A DNA stretch of 64,000 bases, taken from NCBI GenBank assembly GCA_046350095.1, contig JAXMBA010000002.1, forward strand, positions 434,001 to 498,000, written 5' to 3'. A model generated the notes under the pieces. The model was not told the DNA's origin, did no database searches, and was given only the letters and a program-made list of their open reading frames with translations. The stretch comes from Urbifossiella sp046350095 (GTDB taxonomy: Bacteria > Planctomycetota > Planctomycetia > Gemmatales > Gemmataceae). This document shows positions 41,460-50,416 of this stretch, one piece after another (position 1 is the first letter of the stretch; each line of letters begins with the position of its first letter). The position numbers and the translations under genes are program-made.

Positions 41460-43073
41460 GTGCTCCGCCCCGCCGACCTCCGCGCCGCCGTCCGCTCCGA
41501 GGCCGGCGTGTCGCGCCGCCTGTTCCTCGCCTACGGCGCCGCCCTGTCCGCGCTGCCGGTCGTCGGCGCCCGCGCGGTCGGCCGCGTGATCCAGCGGCCC
41601 GGCTTCAGCGGCAACCCGTTCGGCCTCGGCGTCGCGTCCGGCGACCCGGCGCCGACGGGCGTGGTGCTGTGGACGCGGCTGGCGCCCGAGCCGCTGGCCC
41701 CCGCCGGCGGGATGCGGCCGGAAAACGTCGTCGTGCGCTGGGAGTTGGCCGACGACGAGGCGATGAAGTCGGTCGTCGCCGGCGGCGACGCGGTGGCCAC
41801 GCCGCAGCTCGGGCACTCGGTCCACGTCGAGGTGGAGGGGCTGCGGCCGGACCGGTGGTACTTCTACCGCTTCCGCGCCGGCGACGCGACGAGCCCCGTC
41901 GGCCGCACCCGCACGGCACCGGCCCCGACCGCGAGCCCGGAGCGGCTGCGGTTCGCGTTCGCCTCGTGCCAGCACTTCGAGCAGGGGCTGTTCACCGCGT
42001 ACCAGCACATGGCCAAGGACGACCTCGACCTGGTGGTTCACCTCGGCGACTACATCTACGAGTACCCCGGCGCCGAGAAGCGCGTCCGCAAGCACGCCGG
42101 CCCCGAGAAGACGAAGCTCCTCACGCTCGACGACTACCGCAACCGCCACGCACAGTACCGCACCGACCGGCACCTCCAGGAGACGCACCGCCGCTTCCCG
42201 TGGGTGCTAACGTGGGACGACCACGAGTTCGACAACAACTACGCCAACGACATCTCGGAAAAGAACGAGAAGGCCGAGACGGCGGTGGACCCGGCGAAGT
42301 TCCTGGAGCAGCGCGCGGCGGCGTACCAGGCGTACTACGAGAACATGCCGCTGCGGCGGACGTGCGTGCCGCGCGGCCCGCACCTCACGCTGTACCGCAC
42401 CGTCGGGTTCGGCCGGCTGGCGGCGTTCCAGGTGCTCGACACCCGCCAGTACCGCACCGACCAGCCGAACGGCGACCGCGCCGCCGACCTGAACGACGCC
42501 GCCCTCGACCCGCACGGCTCGCTCCTCGGCGCCCGCCAGGCCGACTGGCTGAAGGCCGCGCTGCTCCGCTCGGACGCCACGTGGAACGTGCTCGCCCAGC
42601 AGGTGATGATGGGCCTCGTCGATCTGGCTCCCGGCGCGGACCGCAAGTACTCCATGGACCAGTGGCCGGGCGCGGCGCACGAGCGGATCGGGCTGATGCG
42701 CTGGGTCGCCGACCGCCGCGTGCCGAACCCGGTGGTGCTGACCGGCGACATCCACTCGAACTGGGTGAACGACCTCCGGGTGGACGACCGCCGCCACGAC
42801 ACGCCAGTGGTGGCGACGGAGTTCGTCGGCACCAGCATCACGAGCGGCGGCAACGGCGTGGCCGAGCCGAAGGGCGTGGACGTGCTGCTGCGCGAGAACC
42901 CGTTCGTGAAGTACCACAACCGCCAGCGCGGGTACGTCCGCTGCGCGGTGACGCCGAAGGAGTGGAAGGCCGACTACCAGATCGTGCCCGACGTGTTGAA
43001 GCCGGGCGGCCCGGTGCAGACGGGGGCGTCGTTCGTGGTGGAGGCCGGTAAGCCCGGCGCGCAGCGGGTGTGA
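41460..43073 (+). CDS. phoD: Tat-exported alkaline phosphatase D
   Basis: A 537-residue phosphomonoesterase/phosphodiesterase of the PhoD family. A twin-arginine signal, SRRLFLAYGAALSALPVVG, lies at residues 18-36. An N-terminal domain (FGLGVASGDPAPTGVVLWTRL) precedes the metallophosphoesterase domain with VVHLGDYIYEY, WDDHEFDNNY and VVLTGDIHSNW, which bind iron and calcium. Tat export fits a cofactor loaded in the cytoplasm. The GTG start follows GAGGG; no better start lies in frame upstream. The stop codon overlaps the possible GTG start of the HEAT protein, suggesting coupling. Confidence 0.9.
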   Translation: MLRPADLRAAVRSEAGVSRRLFLAYGAALSALPVVGARAVGRVIQRPGFSGNPFGLGVASGDPAPTGVVLWTRLAPEPLAPAGGMRPENVVVRWELADDEAMKSVVAGGDAVATPQLGHSVHVEVEGLRPDRWYFYRFRAGDATSPVGRTRTAPAPTASPERLRFAFASCQHFEQGLFTAYQHMAKDDLDLVVHLGDYIYEYPGAEKRVRKHAGPEKTKLLTLDDYRNRHAQYRTDRHLQETHRRFPWVLTWDDHEFDNNYANDISEKNEKAETAVDPAKFLEQRAAAYQAYYENMPLRRTCVPRGPHLTLYRTVGFGRLAAFQVLDTRQYRTDQPNGDRAADLNDAALDPHGSLLGARQADWLKAALLRSDATWNVLAQQVMMGLVDLAPGADRKYSMDQWPGAAHERIGLMRWVADRRVPNPVVLTGDIHSNWVNDLRVDDRRHDTPVVATEFVGTSITSGGNGVAEPKGVDVLLRENPFVKYHNRQRGYVRCAVTPKEWKADYQIVPDVLKPGGPVQTGASFVVEAGKPGAQRV

Positions 43074-43117
43074 GCGATGCCTCCGCGCGCGGCGGGGCGG
43101 TGCGTACCCTGTACCCC

Positions 43118-44833
43118 ATGCACGCCCGCCGCGCCGCCCTGCTGCTCGCCCTCGTCGCCACGTCGGCCCGCGCCGACGACGCCGACTCGGTCATGTACCG
43201 CGACCCGGAGCTACCGCTGCCGCGGGTCGTCCACCAACTCCCCTCCCGGCTACCCGCCCTGTGGGTCGAGGCGCTCGGCCGACCGGAAGCCGACCTGAAG
43301 GCGCAGGCGGCGCAGGCCGTCGCCCGCGCCCACGAGCGCGGCATCGCCGGGATGCACGTCGCCGTTCCGGCGCTGTCCCGGGAACTCGACCGGCCCGACG
43401 CCCACCCCACGGTGCGGCTCGCCGCGGCGCGGGCGCTGGTCGTACTCGACGCGAAGGAGAGCGCTGCGGCCCTGGCCCGCGCTGCCACGGCCGACGCCGA
43501 CCTGCACGAGTTCGCCGACCCCGCCCTCGCCGGCTGGGACTACAAGCCCGCTCGCGCCGCGTGGCTCGACCGCATCGCCCGGCCGCCGACGAGTCGCGGG
43601 TTCGTCCACGCCGTCCGCGCCCTCGGCGTCGTCCGCGAACCCGCCGCGGCGACCCGGCTGCGCGACCTCGCACTCGACCGCACCACCCCCGCCGCCGTCC
43701 GCCTCGAAGCCGCCCGCGCCCTCGCCGAGATTCGCACGACCGGCTCGGAGGCCGACGCTCGGGCCCTTGCGGCTGGTACCGTTCCCGACCGGCTCGTCGC
43801 CGCGGCGCTGCTGCGGCGGCACGGCCCCGACGCGGTGAAGGGGCTTCAGGCGCTCGGCCGCGACGCGGATCCGGCCGTCGCCGCCGTCGCGCTGGCCCGG
43901 CTCGTCGAACTCGACCCCGGCCACGTCCTGCCACTGCTCGACGCCGTACTCGCCAGCCCCGACTCGGCCGTGCGCGGGTTCGGCGTCGAGGTGTTGCACC
44001 GCCGGCCGAGCGCGCCGCACGTCCGCCTCCTGGCCGACCGCCTGAGCGACCCGCACCCGGCCGTCCGCCGCCGCGCCCGGCTGGCGCTCCACGACCAGGC
44101 CAAAGATTGGAAGGCCGCGGTGATCGGCGACGCCGAGCGCGTCCTCGCCGGCAGCGACTGGCGCGGCCTTGAACAGGCGACGCTGCTCCTCGCCGACCTG
44201 GAGCACCGCCCGGCGGCCCCCCGCATGCTGGAGTTGTTGCGGCACGACCGGCCAGAGGTACTCACGACCGCGGCCTGGGGGCTGCGCCGGCTCGCGGAGC
44301 CGGGCACGCTCGCGCCGGCGCTCGGCTTCTTCGAGCAACGCTACCGCGGTCTCTCCAGCCCGAACCCGACCAACGCGGCGGCCGACGTGCAGCTGTCGCA
44401 CCTGGCGCAGTTCTTCGGCCGTGCGAAGTACCAGCACGCGGATGAGGTGCTGCGCAAGCTGGCGACGAAGGGCTCGCCGGCAGGGAACCCGGCCGGTGCC
44501 GAGGCGCGGGCGGCGGCCGCGTGGGCTCTCGGGCTGATCCACGAGGGGAAGGGGCCGCCCGCGGTCGTGACCGTGCTGGAGGGCCGGCTGAGTGCGGTGA
44601 ACCCTGGCGACCTTGAGGACGAGCGGGTGCGGCAGATGGCGGCCGTCGCGCTGGGCCGGATGCGGGCCGGTGAGGCGACGCTGCGGCGGTTCTACACCGA
44701 CAAGCGGCCGGGCCTGAACCCCGTGAACAACGCCTGCGGGTGGGCGCTGGAGCGCGTCGCCGGCGAGCGCTACCCCGCCCCGGGCACAGTCCCGGTGACC
44801 GCCCGCGACTGGTTCCTCACGCCCCTCGACTGA
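43118..44833 (+). CDS. exported HEAT-repeat protein
   Basis: A 571-residue exported protein with a signal peptide (MHARRAALLLALVATSARA) and then mostly two-helix HEAT/PBS repeats, such as HPTVRLAAARALVVLDAKES, TPAAVRLEAARALAEIRT and HPAVRRRARLALHDQAKD. HEAT repeats form solenoids that bind proteins. The ATG at 43118 gives a normal signal peptide but has no ribosome binding site close by. An in-frame GTG at 43070 overlaps the phoD stop codon (GTGA) and would add 16 residues; translation may begin there by coupling. Confidence 0.8.
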   Translation: MHARRAALLLALVATSARADDADSVMYRDPELPLPRVVHQLPSRLPALWVEALGRPEADLKAQAAQAVARAHERGIAGMHVAVPALSRELDRPDAHPTVRLAAARALVVLDAKESAAALARAATADADLHEFADPALAGWDYKPARAAWLDRIARPPTSRGFVHAVRALGVVREPAAATRLRDLALDRTTPAAVRLEAARALAEIRTTGSEADARALAAGTVPDRLVAAALLRRHGPDAVKGLQALGRDADPAVAAVALARLVELDPGHVLPLLDAVLASPDSAVRGFGVEVLHRRPSAPHVRLLADRLSDPHPAVRRRARLALHDQAKDWKAAVIGDAERVLAGSDWRGLEQATLLLADLEHRPAAPRMLELLRHDRPEVLTTAAWGLRRLAEPGTLAPALGFFEQRYRGLSSPNPTNAAADVQLSHLAQFFGRAKYQHADEVLRKLATKGSPAGNPAGAEARAAAAWALGLIHEGKGPPAVVTVLEGRLSAVNPGDLEDERVRQMAAVALGRMRAGEATLRRFYTDKRPGLNPVNNACGWALERVAGERYPAPGTVPVTARDWFLTPLD

Positions 44834-44836
44834 CGC

Positions 44837-47149
44837 TCACGGGTCGCCTGCGGCGTCGCCACTGGCAGCCGCGGCGACGGCGGGGCACTCTGGGCCGGTC
44901 AGCGCCCGCCACGCCTGCGCCTGCGTCGCCGTCAGCACCGCGGTCATCCGCGCCCGGGCGGCGGTGCGGGCGTCGGCGATCGCCTTCTGCCGCAACTCCA
45001 TCCACCCGGCCGTGCCCGGCAGCCCGTTCACTTGAGCCACCCGGGCGCGGAAGTCGGCCGCGATCTCGGCCAGTGTCGCCTTCTGCTCGGCGGTGAGCGC
45101 CAGCTTCGTGGCGACCTCCGGCCTGGCGAACGTCGTCGTCAGGCTGCCGTGCGCCGCGACCTGGAGGACGAGTTGCCCCAGCCGGTCGCGCTGGGCCGGG
45201 GTCAATACCGTGCTGACCGCCTTCTCGCACGCCTTCACCGTGTCCTCGACGGCCTCCGGCGGCGGCGGCTCGATGTACCCGCCGAGTTCGCCCGTGCGGC
45301 CGGTCGTGGGCGGCCGCAACTCGGCGGCGTGCTCCTCAATCGTCTCGGCGATCAGGAACGTCTGCTCGGCGTTAAGCCCCAGGTCGGCGTGCGCCGCGCC
45401 GGCGTGCAGCAGCAGCAGCCGGGCGCTCGGCGGCGTCGGCCGACTCCGCCCGCCGCCGCCGAAGTTGAACCCGCCGGCGATGGGCACGCCGGTCATTCGC
45501 TTCAGCTGCGACTGCTGCTCCGCGGTGAGCACCGCGTCCTCGTCACCGGTCTCGCGGATGCGCTTCCGCTGGTCGGCGGTCAGCTTCAGCTCGTCGGCCA
45601 CGCCCGGGACGCCGGTGGCGGGGTACATGCCGCCGGTGCCGATCTGCTGGGCATTCAGCGCTTGCCGGGCTTGAATACACAGCTCGCGGAACCGCTTCTT
45701 CTGGTCCGGGTTGAAGTTGTCGTCGAAAATCTTCTGCATCGCCTTCGACTGCTGGGCCATCGTCTTGGCGAGTTCGGCCTCGGGCGCTTCGTAGTCGATG
45801 CCACCGTTCCGTTGTTGCTGGTAGTAGTCGCGCTCCGCCGCGGTGAACGCCGCCTTCTGCTCCTCGCTCAGCCGCAGGTCCTCGGCGGTGCCGCCGAACC
45901 GGTTCACGATCATCAGCTCGAACTGGTACAAGCCATAGCTGGCGCTGCGAATGCGGCGGAAGATGTCGTTGTCGTTGCGGGCCGGGCCGCCGCGGTAGTC
46001 GGCGCCGAAGAGATCGCCGAGCTTCTCGCGCTGCGCGTCGGTCAGCAGCCTGTCCACTGCCACAACGGTGTCGGCACGGGCCGCGGCGAGTTCCACCTTC
46101 AAGTCGGCCGCCGACTTGGCGGACGCGAGCGCCGCCGCGGCCCGGGTGCGGTGCGCGGCGGACACGGCCTTCAGATCTGTCTTCTGCTTGGCGTCGAGCC
46201 CCACCTCGGTGGTGACGCCGGGGAGGTCGAACTTGGCGGTGGCGTCGCCGCCGGGGGGGAGTTGCTGCCATCGCTCGATCTGCTTGAGCCGTGTGATCTG
46301 CTCGGGGGTCAGCGCCTTGGCGAGTTCCTTCTCGGTATCGGCCGGGCTGAGGGGCTGCGGCGGCGGGTTCGGGGCCGAGCCGTCGGCGTTGAAGCGGACG
46401 ACGCCGCGGGCGCGGTTCGACAGTTCGTTCAAGGTGGTGATCTGCTTCTCGCTCAGCTTCAGTTCGCCGCGGTTGTTCACCGCCGTCATCACCCGTTGCC
46501 ACGGCGGGCCGTTGCCGGCAAACGTCGGCCGCATGGCGGTGACGGTGGCGTCAGCCGGGCCGGGGGCGACGCCAAACGGCGCGGTGCGGAGCGGGCCGAC
46601 GAATCGAGTGAGGGCCGCCGTCTGCTCCGGGGTCAGCAGGATGTGGGCGCCGCCGGGGAGGCCGCCGTGGCTCATTTCCGCGGGCTGTTGGCCGCCGAAG
46701 TTGGGGCTCGGCTGCGCCTGTCCGCCGGCGACGCGGCGCTTCTGCTCGCGGGTGAGGTTAGCGGCCTCGACGAGTTCGGGGTGGCGGCGGAGGGTGGCGA
46801 CGGGGACGGCGACGAGGGCCGAGGGCGTGACGACGGCACCTCGGCCGGTGCGGAGCGCGTCCTGAGCCATCAGTTGGACGGCGCGAGCGTACTGCTCGGC
46901 CGACAGCACTTCCTTCGCCTTCGCCGCGGTCGCGGACTCGCCGCCGGCCGACTTGGCCGCGCCGGCGCGGAGCGCCTTCACCTGCTCGTCGGAGAGTTTC
47001 AACTCGGCGACGAGTGCCTTGTCACCGAGGTGAGCCGCGAGCCGACTGACGACCGGGGCGCCGGCGGGCGGCGTGGGCCGGCGGGTCTGCGCGACGGCCG
47101 CGGCGGCGGCGACGAACGCGACCACGACGGCGGCTGTGGTGCGGGTCAT
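44837..47149 (-). CDS. exported protein with about sixteen LTxEQ-type repeats
   Basis: A 770-residue exported protein with a signal peptide (AAVVVAFVAAAAAVAQ). Along the whole length lie about sixteen copies of a L-x-L-[ST]-x-[ED]-Q-x-x-x-[LF] element, for instance LKLSDEQVKAL, LLTPEQTAAL, ALTPEQITRL, RLSEEQKAAF, KLTADQRKRI, VLTPAQRDRL and ALTAEQKATL. This is the LTxxQ signature of Spy/CpxP periplasmic chaperones, which carry it twice, here greatly multiplied. A periplasmic chaperone or coiled scaffold is inferred. The ATG follows AGAGACC. The stop codon is 3 bases from that of the convergent HEAT gene. Confidence 0.75.
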   Translation of the reverse strand: MTRTTAAVVVAFVAAAAAVAQTRRPTPPAGAPVVSRLAAHLGDKALVAELKLSDEQVKALRAGAAKSAGGESATAAKAKEVLSAEQYARAVQLMAQDALRTGRGAVVTPSALVAVPVATLRRHPELVEAANLTREQKRRVAGGQAQPSPNFGGQQPAEMSHGGLPGGAHILLTPEQTAALTRFVGPLRTAPFGVAPGPADATVTAMRPTFAGNGPPWQRVMTAVNNRGELKLSEKQITTLNELSNRARGVVRFNADGSAPNPPPQPLSPADTEKELAKALTPEQITRLKQIERWQQLPPGGDATAKFDLPGVTTEVGLDAKQKTDLKAVSAAHRTRAAAALASAKSAADLKVELAAARADTVVAVDRLLTDAQREKLGDLFGADYRGGPARNDNDIFRRIRSASYGLYQFELMIVNRFGGTAEDLRLSEEQKAAFTAAERDYYQQQRNGGIDYEAPEAELAKTMAQQSKAMQKIFDDNFNPDQKKRFRELCIQARQALNAQQIGTGGMYPATGVPGVADELKLTADQRKRIRETGDEDAVLTAEQQSQLKRMTGVPIAGGFNFGGGGRSRPTPPSARLLLLHAGAAHADLGLNAEQTFLIAETIEEHAAELRPPTTGRTGELGGYIEPPPPEAVEDTVKACEKAVSTVLTPAQRDRLGQLVLQVAAHGSLTTTFARPEVATKLALTAEQKATLAEIAADFRARVAQVNGLPGTAGWMELRQKAIADARTAARARMTAVLTATQAQAWRALTGPECPAVAAAASGDAAGDP

Positions 47150-47291
47150 GGCAGGGTCTCTGTGGCGCGTGTGCGGCAGCATTGAAGGTCCGGGCTCGGC
47201 GGCGGCACGTCAAGGGAAATCGACCGCGGCGCGGCCGTCGGTCCGTAGCCTTTCCACGCCGGCGGGGCGGGCCGATTTCGCGCCGCCGCCG

Positions 47292-49346
47292 TCACAGATC
47301 GTTGTTGTCGAACCGCGGGGCCGGGCTGAACGCCACCTCCGCCGTCACCACCCGAACGCCGGCCCGCGCCGTCAGGGCGCGGTTCACCGTTAGCTCCACG
47401 GCCACGCCCAGGCCGTTGCCGACCGGGAAATTCGCGCCCGGGGCCGTGGACGCCAGGAACCGCTCGACGCGGAACTCGCCCGCCGCCCCGAACGCCGGTC
47501 GGAACTCGGCCGCCGCCAGCTCGTCCACCGCGCGCACGTCCTTCTTCACGTCGCGGAAGCGGAACAGCACCAACCGACAGGTGGTGTGCGCCAGGAAGCC
47601 GCGCTCGTATTCCTCCGCGGTCGCCGCGCCGCCGGCCGCGCGAACGGTAAACGTGTAGCGCCCGCCGCGGGCGTTGCGGATCTCCTGCGCCAGCACCGCC
47701 CGCGCGCCTGCGGCCACGTCGCCGGCGCAGCCGACGAACACGCCGCCGCCCTCCTTCCGCACCAGCAACGGCCCCGCGGTGGGGTCCGCACGCCAGCCCT
47801 TCTCGCGCGTCGGCGGAGAAGCCGCGATCAGCGGCCGACCCCCATCAAACGTCGGGTCGAGGATCGGCGCCGGGTCGTAGGGCGGTACGAACGCCGGGTC
47901 GCCGCCTGGGGCCTGACGCGCGGGCGCGGACGACCCCAGGGCCGACGCGACGGGCTCGCCCTTGGTGATCGGGTGCGGGCGGGTCGTCCGGTCGTGGAAC
48001 ACGCCGCCGGGGTCGACGCCGAGGAGGTGGAAGATCGTCGCCGTCAGGTCGCCGCCGCGAAAGGGGTCCGTCGTCGGGTACGCGCCGTTCCTGTCGCTGG
48101 CGCCGACCACGCTCCCGCCGCGGACACCCGCCCCGGCCAGTGCCATGCTGAACACGTGGCCCCAGTGGTCGCGGCCGCCCTGGGCGTTGATCCGCGGCGT
48201 CCGGCCGAACTCGCCCACCGCCACCACCAGCGTCTCGCCCAGCAGGCCGCGCTCGGCCAGGTCGTCGAGGAGCGCCGCGAACGACACGTCGAACATCGGG
48301 CAGAGCGAATCCTGGAGCCGGTCCGCGTTCTGGGCGTGGGTGTCCCACAACGGGTTGTCCACGGCGGAGTCGCCGGGGTCGCGGGGCCAGTTGACGTGGA
48401 CGAGCCGCACCCCCGCCTCGACCAGCCGGCGTGCCAGCAGGCAACTCTGGCCCCACGTGTGGCGGCCGTACCGGTCGCGGAGGGACGCCGGCTCCTCGCC
48501 CAGGTCGAACGCCGCCCGCGCCGCCCCGGACGTGACCAGATCGAGCGCGTGGTGCGAGAGCCGGTCCCACGCCTCGACTGGCTCGTTCCGCCCGCGCGGG
48601 TCGAAGCCGCGGTCGAAGCCGGCGAGCAACTCACGGCGCCCGGCGGCCCGCGCGGCCAGGTCGGCGTGAAGTGTCAGGCCGTCGATGTGGTAGTCGGCCG
48701 CCGCCGGGTCGCCGACGATCCGCGCCGGCTCCCACAACTTGCCGAGGAACCCCGCCGTCTGGCCCGCCGGCGTGACGTTGTCGTTGAGCCGCATGAGGTC
48801 TGGCAACCAGACCGAGGTGAGCGCCGGCAGCCGCTCGCTCGGCTTCAGCATCCGCAGTACGGAACCGAAGTACGGCCAGTCGCTCGGCTTGATCTGGCGG
48901 GCGCTGCCGGGGCCGTAGGGGTACCCGGTCAGCAGCCAGTACCCGCTCACGTCGTGGTTGTCGTCGCGGGTGGACAGCGAGCGGACGACGGCGAGGCGGT
49001 GCGCCTGAGCGGCCGTGCGCGGCAGCAGTTCCGAGAAGCGGACACCGGGTACGCTCGTGGCGACGGGGCGGAACGGGCCGCGGATGTCGATCGGGGCGTC
49101 GGGCTTGGGGTCGAACGTCTCGTGCTGCGGCGGGCCGCCCTGGAGCCACAAGAAGATGCAATTCTTGGCCCGGCCGAACGTGCTACCCAGTTCCGACGCG
49201 AGCGCCGGTGCGGGCGTGGGCGAGGGTTGTGCGGCGAGCAGGTGCGGGAGCGATAGTCCGACGGCGCCGAGGCCGCCGACGCGGAGCCACTCGCGGCGGG
49301 CAACGCGGTCGGCGGGGCGGACGGCGGGGTCGGCGAGCGAGATCAT
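47292..49346 (-). CDS. DUF1501 protein with C-terminal extension
   Basis: A 684-residue protein of the DUF1501 family, exported and abundant in planctomycetes, distantly related to sulfatases. It has a Tat-like lead (RREWLRVGGLGAVGLSLPHLLAA), the N-terminal block KNCIFLWLQGGPPQHETFDP, GYWLLTGY, HVNWPRDPGD, and the C-terminal metal-site block VAVGEFGRTPRINAQGGRDHWGH. The usual family ends near the DPGGVFHDRTTRPHPI region (about residue 460); about 190 residues follow, with a Pro-rich linker and a beta-sandwich-like end of unknown role. No DUF1549/DUF1553 partner gene is adjacent, unlike the usual pairing. Confidence 0.88.
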   Translation of the reverse strand: MISLADPAVRPADRVARREWLRVGGLGAVGLSLPHLLAAQPSPTPAPALASELGSTFGRAKNCIFLWLQGGPPQHETFDPKPDAPIDIRGPFRPVATSVPGVRFSELLPRTAAQAHRLAVVRSLSTRDDNHDVSGYWLLTGYPYGPGSARQIKPSDWPYFGSVLRMLKPSERLPALTSVWLPDLMRLNDNVTPAGQTAGFLGKLWEPARIVGDPAAADYHIDGLTLHADLAARAAGRRELLAGFDRGFDPRGRNEPVEAWDRLSHHALDLVTSGAARAAFDLGEEPASLRDRYGRHTWGQSCLLARRLVEAGVRLVHVNWPRDPGDSAVDNPLWDTHAQNADRLQDSLCPMFDVSFAALLDDLAERGLLGETLVVAVGEFGRTPRINAQGGRDHWGHVFSMALAGAGVRGGSVVGASDRNGAYPTTDPFRGGDLTATIFHLLGVDPGGVFHDRTTRPHPITKGEPVASALGSSAPARQAPGGDPAFVPPYDPAPILDPTFDGGRPLIAASPPTREKGWRADPTAGPLLVRKEGGGVFVGCAGDVAAGARAVLAQEIRNARGGRYTFTVRAAGGAATAEEYERGFLAHTTCRLVLFRFRDVKKDVRAVDELAAAEFRPAFGAAGEFRVERFLASTAPGANFPVGNGLGVAVELTVNRALTARAGVRVVTAEVAFSPAPRFDNNDL

Positions 49347-49468
49347 GGCGCTTCGACTGTCGCACAGACCGCGGGGTGGGTCAAGCACCCGAGCCGCGCC
49401 GGTTTCCGGCGCACGCCGGCCGCCGGTGTACTAGGTTGTTACGACGGTCCCACCCCAGGACACCGCGC

Positions 49469-50416
49469 ATGTCGTCTCCGCGCCCGTCCGCCTCGGTCCT
49501 CCGCCCGCCGCCGCGCCCGACCGGCGTCGGCTACACGCTCAGCGGGTACGAGGTCGTCAAGACCCGCCTCCTCATCAAGCTCGAGGAGCGGCTCGCCGCA
49601 CTGAAGGCCCGACGGATGCCGCCGTCGCTGTTCGCCGAGGCCGCCCGCCAGCAGGTCGACGTGCTGATCGAGAGCGAGGCAACCCGCCTCAACCCGGCCG
49701 ACCGCGCCAGACTGGCCCGCGAGGTCGCCGAGGACGCGTTCGGCTTCGGCCCGCTCGAAGAATTGTTCGCCGACCCGACCGTCGCCGAGATCACGGTCCT
49801 GGGCTTCCAGGCGGTGCTGGCCCGCCGCGGGACGGTCTGGCTGCCGTCGAACGTCCGCTTCCGCGACGAGGAGCACCTGGACGAGGTGCTGGCAAAAGTC
49901 CGCGGCCAGGGCGAAGCGCTGGCACCCGGCCTGCCCGAGTCGGTGCTCGACGTGCGGCTCGGCAACGGCTTTCGGGCCGTCGCCGTCATCCCGCCGGCGG
50001 CGTCCGGGGCGTCGCCGCTGGCCGCGTTCGTCCGCACCGAAGTACGGGCCGTGGACGCGCCGCCGGCGCCCGCGGTCGGCGGGTCCGGTGTGTTCTCGGC
50101 CAGTTCTTCCGCCGGCGGTGGCACACAGCCGCGGGCGGTCGCCGGCAGCGGCGTGTACGCCGCCGCCCGGCCGGCCGATGGTACGCCGCGGCCGGCGGGT
50201 TCCGTGACCGACCGGCACCGGCAGCGGATCACGGAGCGGTTCATCGCCAAGCTCGCGGCCCTCGGGGTGTTCGACCTGTCCGGCATCGAGAAGGGCGAGC
50301 TGCGGAAGGTGATCGAGGCGTACGTCGAGGAGTACTGCAAGGCCGAGCGGATTTACCTGTCCGACACCGAGAAGGGCCGGGTGACGCTGGAAATCCTCAC
50401 CGGGATGGGCCGTTAG
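49469..50416 (+). CDS. CpaF/TadA N-terminal-domain protein without ATPase motor
   Basis: A 315-residue cytoplasmic protein. Residues about 20-175 match the N-terminal region of CpaF/TadA secretion ATPases: KTRLLIKLEERLAAL, EVAEDAFGFGPLEELFADPT, VAEITVLGFQAVLARRG and VRFRDEEHLDEVLAKV. The RecA-like motor with Walker A (GPTGSGKT) that should follow is missing. Instead there is a Gly/Ser/Pro-rich linker (about 185-245) and a helical end, QRITERFIAKLAALGVFDLS to CKAERIYLSDTEKGRVTLEI. It cannot hydrolyse ATP by the usual site and may act as an adapter or decoy for a pilus motor. No tad genes are in view. Its stop codon overlaps the facing gene's. Confidence 0.75.
   Translation: MSSPRPSASVLRPPPRPTGVGYTLSGYEVVKTRLLIKLEERLAALKARRMPPSLFAEAARQQVDVLIESEATRLNPADRARLAREVAEDAFGFGPLEELFADPTVAEITVLGFQAVLARRGTVWLPSNVRFRDEEHLDEVLAKVRGQGEALAPGLPESVLDVRLGNGFRAVAVIPPAASGASPLAAFVRTEVRAVDAPPAPAVGGSGVFSASSSAGGGTQPRAVAGSGVYAAARPADGTPRPAGSVTDRHRQRITERFIAKLAALGVFDLSGIEKGELRKVIEAYVEEYCKAERIYLSDTEKGRVTLEILTGMGR

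Noticed and set aside
49469..50416. A functional CpaF/TadA ATPase
   Set aside because: No Walker A, Walker B or His-box motifs follow the N-domain, and no frameshifted motor domain is found downstream.
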